DNA from: an uncultured Clostridia bacterium
Lineage (GTDB): Bacteria; Bacillota; Clostridia; Christensenellales; CAG-138
Reading direction: 5' to 3'
NCBI GenBank assembly: GCA_937894955.1
Contig: CALAXO010000140.1
Coordinates: 1 to 13,403, forward strand
DNA length: 13,403 nucleotides
The position numbers and the translations under genes are program-made. The notes beneath the pieces are model-generated. The model ran no database searches. It saw only the letters and a list, made by a program, of their open reading frames with translations, and had not been told where the DNA came from. This document shows, one piece after another, positions 6,688 to 12,338 of this stretch; positions within the stretch are counted from its first letter, which is position 1; each line of letters starts with the position of its first letter.

Positions 6688-7357
6688 GCCTTTTCACCGC
6701 CTTGTAGCCCAATCCCCGTATGGTAATGATTTCAAAATCGTCATTATCCCTGAACCTGTCGCGCAGCCTGTTGATGTGAACGTCAACCGTGCGCGGTTCG
6801 GTTTCGCTGTCCAACCCCCAAATGTCATCCATTAACTGCTGACGGGTGAATATTCTTCCCGGATATGCGGTCAATTTGTACAGCAGCATGAACTCTTTTT
6901 GCGGCAAAACCATGCTTTTGCCGTTTGCTGTCACCGTCATTGAGTCATATTCAAGTATGGTGTTTCCTATTGTTTGCCTTCTGTCGCTGATCATTTGCGC
7001 ACGCCGCAGCAAAGCACCCACGCGCAGCACCATTTCGTTAACGTTCACGGGTTTAACCATGTAATCATCTGTTCCCGAGGCAAAACCCATCTGCATATCA
7101 ACAAAAGAATCTTTTGCCGTTATCATCAGAATCGGTATTGTAATCCCGCTTTCGCGCAGACTTGAAGCCAGTTCGTAGCCGTTCATATTCGGCATCATAA
7201 TATCCGAAATGATTAAATCAACGTATTCTTTATCCAGCACATCAAGTGCCTCCTTGCCGTCGGAAACACATATTGCCGAATAACCATGAAGAGTCAGAAC
7301 ACGATAGAACAATTGCCTGAGTTCAATATCATCCTCTGCAATAAGAATCTTAAACAT
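6677..7357 (-). CDS. OmpR/PhoB-family response regulator
   Basis: This DNA-binding response regulator has 226 residues. The receiver domain (about 1-118) has the acidic pair D9/D10, phosphoacceptor D52 (SDIMMP), T80 (MITAK) and K102 (VKP). The winged-helix output domain (about 128-222) shows LPQKEFMLLYKL, the GRIFTRQQL segment, the recognition-helix region TVDVHINRLRDRF and the C-terminal hairpin RGLGYKAVK. It is the first gene of a two-gene operon with the histidine kinase, which it overlaps by 11 bases. A GAGG-type site lies about ten bases before the ATG and a good promoter is found at 7490-7462. The closest generic description is PhoP/VanR-like. No specific regulon can be named from the sequence, and the divergent membrane-protein gene is only a candidate target by position. 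Confidence 0.93.
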   Translation of the reverse strand: MFKILIAEDDIELRQLFYRVLTLHGYSAICVSDGKEALDVLDKEYVDLIISDIMMPNMNGYELASSLRESGITIPILMITAKDSFVDMQMGFASGTDDYMVKPVNVNEMVLRVGALLRRAQMISDRRQTIGNTILEYDSMTVTANGKSMVLPQKEFMLLYKLTAYPGRIFTRQQLMDDIWGLDSETEPRTVDVHINRLRDRFRDNDDFEIITIRGLGYKAVKRHGA

Positions 7358-7391
7358 AATTGTCAGCTGCCTCGCTTTCGTCTTAAATAAG

Positions 7392-7415
7392 CCGGATAAC
7401 CCGCTTTGGATCCGG
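7392..7415. repeat. Six-base inverted repeat in the response-regulator leader
   Basis: CCGGAT at 7392-7397 and ATCCGG at 7410-7415 are a perfect inverted repeat with a 12-base centre. It lies in the predicted leader between the promoter at 7490-7462 and the regulator start at 7357. It could be an operator (autoregulation is common in this family) or a small RNA hairpin. A second copy elsewhere in the window was not found. Confidence 0.35.
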
Positions 7416-7461
7416 AATCCGAACGATTCACAGACTCCTGAGCAAGTTCCGTCTCAAATTG

Positions 7462-7490
7462 AGTATAGTTTCTGTTACGTTTACAGTTAA
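7462..7490 (-). promoter_or_regulatory. Sigma-A type promoter for the two-component operon
   Basis: Read on the minus strand, TTAACT (7490-7485, 4 of 6) and TATACT (7467-7462, 5 of 6) are separated by 17 bases. Transcription would begin near 7455 and give a leader of about 100 bases before the response regulator. Confidence 0.5.
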
Positions 7491-7497
7491 TTTTGTT

Positions 7498-7526
7498 TTG
7501 ATGCGGCTTCACATTCGCTGTATCCT
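7498..7526 (+). promoter_or_regulatory. Possible divergent promoter for the DUF2238-type membrane gene
   Basis: TTGATG at 7498-7503 (4 of 6) and TATCCT at 7521-7526 (4 of 6) have a 17-base spacer. It lies back to back with the minus-strand promoter, the two -35 boxes being seven bases apart, so one regulator could act on both. The leader to the gene would be about 230 bases. No coding frame or other structure I can support was found in 7527-7746, a T- and A-rich stretch. Confidence 0.3.
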
Positions 7527-7762
7527 GTATCGAATGCACTTTCAGTGGGATCGTTTTCCCGCCGCCAATATTATTTTAGCACAAAAACATCAAGTGAATA
7601 TTAATTATCGCTCGATTTTCGAAAAAAAGAGTATTTTTCCGACGAGATACTTCGCGCTGTTCGTTTTCGGCATAATTCGAATATCAACCGCTGTTCACAC
7701 TCGGTTCACAGAAAGTTTGCGAAGAAGGATTAACATATCACCGTGAAAAGGAGGCAGCCTCA

Positions 7763-8662
7763 ATGAAAAGGTTTTCACAAACAGAAAAAAGAGTTTTCAA
7801 CTTTGCAAACGGCTTTGAAAAAAGACCGGCCGCCAAGAAAAATTGCGCGGATTACGGTTTTTGCGCCGCGCATATTTTCATTGTATTTACCGCAGCCGTA
7901 TCGCTTTTGTTCGGAAAGAAACTCGGATGGAACCTTCGCGAAAATATGCTTATCTGCATTATGACATCCGTTCTTTTGTTCAGTCCGTGGCTTGCCGAGC
8001 ATGTTCTCCGTTTTTCCTTCCCGCCGATTCTGAAACTGCTGTTCATGCTGTTGATAATGGGCGGACCGATTTTCGGCAAGATATATAAATTTTACTATAT
8101 AATTCCGTTTTGGGACAAATCGCTGCATGTCTCATCCGGCTTTCTTTTTGCAGTTATAGGCGCGGTGCTGCCGGACGTTTTGGACAGCGGCAACAAAAGC
8201 CATTCACAAGCAATGAAGCTTGTGTCCGCTCTCAGCTTCACGCTTGCAATTGCCGCCGTGTGGGAATTTTACGAATACGCCATGGACACGTTTTTCGGAA
8301 TGGATATGCAGCAGGATACAATTGTGTCAGGCATAAATTCATATCTGTTAGGCAGCGAAAAAGGCGTTGCGGGTTCCATTTCGGATATTCAATCCGTTAT
8401 TGTCAACGGTGAAGAGTTGAGCATCGGCGGCTACCTTGACATCGGGCTTATCGACACAATGCAAGATATGCTGGTTTGCACCCTCGGAGGAATTTGTTAC
8501 TGCGTATGTTTCACGCTTTGTGAACACGGTGTCAGGTTTCTCGGTAAATTCAACAGTCTGCTTCCGTATCGCAGCCCCTCAATACCGTGTTTCGACCGCA
8601 GCGGCATCTGCTCCGACAAGACGGGACGAACAGATAAAGGATCAAATGCATCCGCAGCGTGA
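7763..8662 (+). CDS. Integral membrane protein of DUF2238/YjdF type, function unknown
   Basis: The protein has 299 residues and about six hydrophobic segments: roughly 33-51, 62-79, 88-105, 121-141, 152-172 and 230-256. Conserved-looking polar residues lie beside them: FWDKSLHVSSG at 116-126, WEFYEYAMD at 167-175, DMQQD at 181-185 and DTMQDM at 231-236. The WDK-H, WE-E-D and D-Q/DT-D pattern is what I recall for the DUF2238 (YjdF-like) membrane family, so the family call is by motif memory and not certain. The biochemical role of that family is unknown to me. The last 40 residues are hydrophilic and basic. AAAGGAGG at 7747-7754 sits eight bases before the ATG, a very strong site. The gene stands alone, divergent from a two-component operon and about 130 bases before the recJ promoter. 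It has no obvious terminator hairpin. Confidence 0.65.
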   Translation: MKRFSQTEKRVFNFANGFEKRPAAKKNCADYGFCAAHIFIVFTAAVSLLFGKKLGWNLRENMLICIMTSVLLFSPWLAEHVLRFSFPPILKLLFMLLIMGGPIFGKIYKFYYIIPFWDKSLHVSSGFLFAVIGAVLPDVLDSGNKSHSQAMKLVSALSFTLAIAAVWEFYEYAMDTFFGMDMQQDTIVSGINSYLLGSEKGVAGSISDIQSVIVNGEELSIGGYLDIGLIDTMQDMLVCTLGGICYCVCFTLCEHGVRFLGKFNSLLPYRSPSIPCFDRSGICSDKTGRTDKGSNASAA

Positions 8663-8790
8663 GTATTCGCCGCTCAAGATGGATACAACTTCAACTGCCG
8701 ACTTGTTTACTCATAATCTGTCGCCGTTTTGATATTACGTTCATTGATTAATTTTATTTTTGTAATTTGTGCTCCATTTTCTTTCGGCTA
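8663..8790. other. AT-rich intergenic spacer before the recJ promoter
   Basis: From the end of the membrane-protein gene to the recJ promoter there is no frame with a ribosome binding site and no inverted repeat strong enough to call a terminator. The segment 8733-8770 is very T-rich on the plus strand. Confidence 0.5.
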
Positions 8791-8819
8791 TTGAAATTTT
8801 GGTAATAATGCGATATAAT
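8791..8819 (+). promoter_or_regulatory. Strong sigma-A type promoter upstream of recJ
   Basis: TTGAAA at 8791-8796 (5 of 6) and TATAAT at 8814-8819 (6 of 6) have an optimal 17-base spacer. It is the best promoter match in the window. The start of transcription near 8826 leaves an untranslated leader of about 160 bases before recJ, which carries the repeats at 8849-8946. Confidence 0.75.
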
Positions 8820-8848
8820 TAATCCAAATTTGAACATTGCAAGGGCTT

Positions 8849-8946
8849 GCTTTGCCTCTCAGTCGATGCAAAGCCTCCTTTCCTGTTTATTTTAACTGCA
8901 AAACCTTATTTATTAATGGCTTTGCTGCAATTTATTGCCGCTTTGC
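8849..8946 (+). repeat. Leader repeats before recJ: one GCAAAGC and three GCTTTGC copies
   Basis: In the predicted recJ leader, GCTTTGC occurs at 8849-8855, 8919-8925 and 8940-8946, and its complement GCAAAGC occurs once at 8868-8874. The first pair would fold into a seven-base stem with a 12-base loop, followed by a pyrimidine-rich stretch (8875-8893). The alternative pairing of 8868-8875 with 8918-8925 extends to eight bases. The two folds exclude each other. A nine-codon frame (8866-8895, starting MQSLL) overlaps the central repeat but has no ribosome binding site. The repeats are seen directly, but a regulatory role is inference. Confidence 0.45.
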
Positions 8947-8988
8947 ATTTTGCTGTAAGGCATTGAGCGGTTCAGCCGGAGGTTCGAT

Positions 8989-11445
8989 TTGATTATTTAT
9001 CAAAAATCGAAATATTTTTCTGCCGAGCAGGCGCAGGATAATTTTGCAGGGCTTTCCCCCCTGCTTGTTCGTGCGCTCCGTTCCAGAGGTGCCGTCACTC
9101 CGGAACAAATTGAAAAATTTCTTCACCCTTCCGCAGAATATTTCCATGATCCGTTTCTTCTTCCCGATATGGAAAAGGCCGTTCAAAGGATACATGCTGC
9201 ACTTGAGAACGGCGAGAGAATCTGCATTTTCGGAGACTACGATGTTGACGGCATTTGTTCAACCGCCATGCTCGTTGATTATTTTCATTCAGTCGGCGCA
9301 GATGTAGGCTACCATATTCCGTCGCGTCAGGAAGAGGGCTACGGTATGAGCCGCGGTGCAATCGACAAGCTGCATTCGTGCGGGGTGAACCTCATAATCA
9401 CTGTTGACAACGGTATCTCCGCTGCCGATGAAATCAGTTATTGCAGCGAACTCGGCATTGATGTTATTGTGACGGATCATCACATTCCGCCCGAAACCGT
9501 TCCGAAATGCACCGCCGTTGTCTGCCACACGGTCAGCAATTCACAGTATCCGAATTCAATTCTTTGCGGTGCGGGCATTGCCTTTAAATTGCTTCACGCA
9601 CTCGCCGGGCTTGGAACTGCAATGCAATATGTTTCCCTTGCCGGACTTGCCTCGGTTGCGGATGTTGTTCCGCTGCTTGACGAAAACCGTATTTTTGTCA
9701 AGTTGGGGCTTGATGCGATAAACAGCGGCAATTGCTGCAACGGGCTTTACCGTCTTTTGAACGGTGTTCCCACCGCACGTCGGCCTTATAATGCATGCAC
9801 TCTCGGCTTTGCTGTTGCCCCGCGGCTTAATGCCTCCGGGCGAATGAGCGATGCCTCACTCGGAGTTGAGCTTTTTCTTTGCCGCGACCCCAATCGTGCC
9901 GACGAGATAATCGCCCGCCTTAATAAACTGAATGAGCTGCGTCAGCAGGATGAAGCAAACATTCTTAACGATGCAATTCGCCGCCTTGAGCCCTGCGACC
10001 TTTCGGACACAAGGGCAATCGTTCTCCGTTCCGAAACATGGAATGCCGGTGTTATCGGTATTGCCGCTTCACGCATTGCGGAGATGTATCACCGCCCGAC
10101 GATACTGTTTTCGGAATCCGACGGGATACTCAAAGGCTCTGCACGGTCAATAGACGGAGTCAACATTCATGAGGTGCTCTGCTGCTGCCGTGAACTTTTC
10201 GTTCGTTTCGGCGGCCATGCAAAAGCGGCCGGAATAACAATGGAATCTGCATTTTTTGAGGATTTTCGCTTGAAATTGAACGCTTGCCTTAAAACAGGCT
10301 ATGATGATTCCGTGTTCGTCCCGTGCAAAAGATACGAATTCGATATTCCGCTTGAACAGGTCACCCGAGAATTGATTGCCGAACTGACCCGCCTCGCCCC
10401 GTTCGGAGAGAGCAACCCTTCCCCCGTTTTCCGCTCCCGTCATGCGGCGGTGAGCAGGCTGCGCCGTTTCGGCAGCGATGCTCAACACACAAAAATGGAC
10501 GTAAGACCGAGCATTTCAAGCTCTGCGGCTCCGTTAGATGCAGTTTGGTTCGCCTCAGCCGCGAGTTATTATCGGCTGCTGAATGCCGAAACGGTTGATA
10601 TGCTTTATACGCCCGGCATTAATAATTGGAACGGTTTTGACAGCATTCAGCTTCGCGTTGTTTCCGCAAAAGCGGAGCAGCCGCGCGACATCGATGCCTA
10701 CATTGAAAAAGGCATGCGCTATTTCTGCAGCGGCTTGCTCGAAAACCTGTCTTATCGGCTGTCCGAACCGGAACAGCTCCCGAAAATATGCGAAACAAAC
10801 CTCGCCGAACTTTGTTCACACTCCATATCAGGTTTGCTTGTGCTTGTTTTTTCCGTTGAATCCGCCAAAAAGGTTCTTGACGAAATTCGCAGCGACCGAA
10901 TCGGCAATGTTGACATTTGTTACTCTTGCGTCGCGGATTCACCCGTTTGCTGCAACACCGTTCTGCTTGCACCGCAGCTTGCAAATCTGCCTGCATTCGG
11001 TTTCAGCAAGGTCATATTCTATGACAATCCTCCTTGCAGCGGTGTTTACACGGCTGTTTCGCGCCGAATGAGTTCCTCTTCGCTGTTTCGGATGCCGTGC
11101 ACGAGCAGCGACTTCGGCAGAGTCGCGCTGCATTTTGCCTGCGATCGCGATTTCATGGTTTGCAGCTACAAGCTTGTGCAGTCAATTCTTGCTGCTTCGC
11201 TTTGTTCCCAGGGAGAACTTTGCGGCAAGATGTCCGGCAAGCTGAACGTTCCTGTTTACTGTGCGCTGTTCGCCGTTCGGGTATTTATCGAGCTTGGCTT
11301 TATCGAATTCACTCCGGGCGGTGCGCTGAGGAACAGCAGTGAAATTCGACCCGCACCGCTGTGCGCCAGCAATTTGTACTCCGCTGTCGAACGTTTGCGC
11401 ACGCGTAATTTCCCCGACTCGGAGCAGGATGATTCCGATGAATAA
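8989..11445 (+). CDS. recJ: Single-stranded-DNA-specific 5'-3' exonuclease RecJ
   Basis: RecJ degrades single-stranded DNA from the 5' end in recombinational and mismatch repair and needs a divalent metal. The DHH domain shows FGDYDVDG (81-88), the ITVDNG block (137-142), the name-giving D163-H164-H165 and LCGAGIAFKLL (192-202). The DHHA1 part shows APRLNASGRMSDAS (277-290), WNAGVIGI, GSARS (383-387) and the FGGHAKAAG block (407-415). An OB-like segment with PFGESNPSPVF (471-481) follows. Residues from about 560 to 818 are the weakly conserved C-terminal extension typical of Firmicutes RecJ. At the position where the family usually has an asparagine-proline, this protein reads VVCHTVSN (177-184). 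The start is TTG at 8989, with GGAGG at 8978-8982 six bases upstream and no better in-frame start. The order recJ-apt-rel follows, as in Bacillus. The cyclic-dinucleotide phosphodiesterase relatives of the DHH family are much shorter and lack this layout. Confidence 0.94.
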   Translation: MIIYQKSKYFSAEQAQDNFAGLSPLLVRALRSRGAVTPEQIEKFLHPSAEYFHDPFLLPDMEKAVQRIHAALENGERICIFGDYDVDGICSTAMLVDYFHSVGADVGYHIPSRQEEGYGMSRGAIDKLHSCGVNLIITVDNGISAADEISYCSELGIDVIVTDHHIPPETVPKCTAVVCHTVSNSQYPNSILCGAGIAFKLLHALAGLGTAMQYVSLAGLASVADVVPLLDENRIFVKLGLDAINSGNCCNGLYRLLNGVPTARRPYNACTLGFAVAPRLNASGRMSDASLGVELFLCRDPNRADEIIARLNKLNELRQQDEANILNDAIRRLEPCDLSDTRAIVLRSETWNAGVIGIAASRIAEMYHRPTILFSESDGILKGSARSIDGVNIHEVLCCCRELFVRFGGHAKAAGITMESAFFEDFRLKLNACLKTGYDDSVFVPCKRYEFDIPLEQVTRELIAELTRLAPFGESNPSPVFRSRHAAVSRLRRFGSDAQHTKMDVRPSISSSAAPLDAVWFASAASYYRLLNAETVDMLYTPGINNWNGFDSIQLRVVSAKAEQPRDIDAYIEKGMRYFCSGLLENLSYRLSEPEQLPKICETNLAELCSHSISGLLVLVFSVESAKKVLDEIRSDRIGNVDICYSCVADSPVCCNTVLLAPQLANLPAFGFSKVIFYDNPPCSGVYTAVSRRMSSSSLFRMPCTSSDFGRVALHFACDRDFMVCSYKLVQSILAASLCSQGELCGKMSGKLNVPVYCALFAVRVFIELGFIEFTPGGALRNSSEIRPAPLCASNLYSAVERLRTRNFPDSEQDDSDE

Positions 11446-11458
11446 GTTTCCAGTTTTA

Positions 11459-11490
11459 TGCCGATATAAGTCGACCCGGTTTATTCGGCA
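11459..11490. repeat. Inverted repeat after recJ
   Basis: TGCCGA at 11459-11464 pairs with TCGGCA at 11485-11490, and with one bulged base ATAA (11466-11469) pairs with TTAT (11481-11484), making about ten pairs around a loop containing GTCGAC. It starts 13 bases after the recJ stop. An A run rather than a T run follows on the plus strand, so it is a poor intrinsic terminator; it may be an RNA-stabilising hairpin or a binding site. Confidence 0.4.
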
Positions 11491-11524
11491 AAAAGTTAAG
11501 TATTTTTCAATAACAGTAAACAAA

Positions 11525-11554
11525 CATTCCCGCTGTATAATCCGTGCGGGAATG
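11525..11554. promoter_or_regulatory. Perfect nine-base palindrome enclosing a TATAAT, upstream of apt
   Basis: CATTCCCGC at 11525-11533 and GCGGGAATG at 11546-11554 are perfect complements. The 12-base centre contains TATAAT at 11536-11541. No good -35 box lies at the right distance: AACAGT at 11512-11517 is the best candidate at an 18-base spacing. Either this is an operator around a -10 box, or it is an RNA hairpin just before the apt ribosome binding site (AGGA at 11562-11565, twelve bases from the ATG). Confidence 0.45.
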
Positions 11555-11577
11555 AAACGAAAGGAACAGATTTAACC

Positions 11578-12105
11578 ATGATTATCAACGAAACCGAACT
11601 GATTGCAACGATTCGCAGCATTCCCGATTTTCCGAAAGAGGGCATACTCTTCCGCGATATCACCACACTGCTTAAGAATGCCGATGCATACGAAACGCTT
11701 GTTGAAGCCATTGCCGAGAAGCTTCGCCCGCTTGATGTTGACATTGTTATCGGCCCGGAAGCACGCGGTTTTGTTATCGGCTCCGCCGTTGCGTATGCGG
11801 TTCATGCAGGTTTTGTTCTTGCCAGAAAACCCGGAAAGCTCCCCTGCGAAGTAAATTCCGTGTCATACGGACTTGAATACGGCTCCGACCGCCTTGAAAT
11901 TCACAAAGACGCAATCCTTCCCGGGCAGCGCGTTGCAATCGTTGACGACCTGCTTGCAACCGGCGGAACAGCAAAAGCCGTTATCGACCTTGTGGAAAAA
12001 ATGGGAGCCAAAGTTGTTGCTGCTGATTTTGCAATCGAACTTACCGATCTCGGCGGTGCCAACCTGCTCCGTGATTATAATGTTTACTCAGTTATTAAAT
12101 TCTGA
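11578..12105 (+). CDS. apt: Adenine phosphoribosyltransferase Apt
   Basis: Apt salvages adenine by joining it to PRPP to make AMP in the cytoplasm. The length of 175 residues is typical (about 170). Visible signatures are IPDFPKEGILFRDIT at 15-29, GPEARGF at 59-65, the flexible-loop segment RKPGKLP at 83-89, YGLEYGSD at 98-105, and the PRPP-binding loop VAIVDDLLATGGT at 119-131 with the acidic pair D123/D124. AGGA at 11562-11565 is twelve bases from the ATG, somewhat long, but no alternative start fits the N-terminal homology. The gene lies 132 bases after recJ and 233 bases before rel, with structured DNA on both sides, so it may be transcribed partly on its own. Its place beside rel is common in Firmicutes and links purine salvage with (p)ppGpp metabolism by position only. 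Confidence 0.96.
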   Translation: MIINETELIATIRSIPDFPKEGILFRDITTLLKNADAYETLVEAIAEKLRPLDVDIVIGPEARGFVIGSAVAYAVHAGFVLARKPGKLPCEVNSVSYGLEYGSDRLEIHKDAILPGQRVAIVDDLLATGGTAKAVIDLVEKMGAKVVAADFAIELTDLGGANLLRDYNVYSVIKF

Positions 12106-12116
12106 TATCAAAGATA

Positions 12117-12205
12117 ACTCATCGCGAATGAGTGTTCCCGGTGAAGCTCATTTCGGAGATTTTTGTGAACCTCCTTCCGAAGACTCCGACTCGGCACTTT
12201 GCCGA
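12117..12205. repeat. Series of short stem-loops between apt and the rel-proximal terminator
   Basis: Three inverted repeats follow one another: ACTCAT/ATGAGT (12117-12122 with 12128-12133), TTCGGA/TCCGAA (12152-12157 with 12176-12181) and TCGGC/GCCGA (12191-12195 with 12201-12205). CTCAT also recurs at 12147-12151 and could compete for ATGAG at 12128-12132. No coding frame here has a ribosome binding site. This may be the 3' part of the apt transcript, or a small structured RNA ending at the terminator that follows. Confidence 0.4.
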
Positions 12206-12220
12206 TTTGACAGAACCAAC

Positions 12221-12269
12221 CGTTCGGCGCAGACACGCGGCCCGCGCCGAATGCCTTTTTTGCTTTTTT
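12221..12269 (+). terminator. Strong intrinsic terminator between apt and rel
   Basis: TTCGGCGC at 12223-12230 pairs perfectly with GCGCCGAA at 12244-12251, and the stem extends by a G-U and a C-G pair to ten (12221-12253). The loop has 13 bases. Two T runs of six follow at 12256-12261 and 12264-12269. It ends only about 70 bases before the rel start. It would therefore stop read-through from apt unless an antiterminator acts, or unless rel has its own promoter in the short AT-rich stretch that follows. Confidence 0.85.
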
Positions 12270-12295
12270 AAACGGAACAGACCGTTCATTTCTGC

Positions 12296-12331
12296 AAAAT
12301 TTAACAAAGGTAAAATTTTAACCAAAGGTGG
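12296..12331 (+). repeat. Tandem imperfect repeat carrying the rel ribosome binding site
   Basis: Two adjacent near copies occur, AAAATTTAACAAAGGT at 12296-12311 and AAAATTTTAACCAAAGGT at 12312-12329. The second copy's AAAGGTGG (12324-12331) is the rel ribosome binding site, seven bases before the ATG. The first copy carries an equivalent AAAGGT 18 bases upstream that has no start codon at the right distance. TAAAAT at 12311-12316 might serve as a -10 box, but no fitting -35 box was seen. Confidence 0.5.
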
Positions 12332-12338
12332 GTGTGCT

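Noticed and set aside
7459..7746. A 95-codon plus-strand open frame in the leader of the DUF2238-type gene
   Set aside because: It starts at a TTG with no ribosome binding site, its composition is that of translated AT-rich spacer, and it overlaps the promoter region.
8820..8988. T-box or known riboswitch before recJ
   Set aside because: No T-box core sequence and no recognisable riboswitch consensus is present.
12207..12212. Perfect TTGACA box before rel
   Set aside because: No -10 like sequence lies 16-18 bases downstream; that position falls inside the terminator stem.
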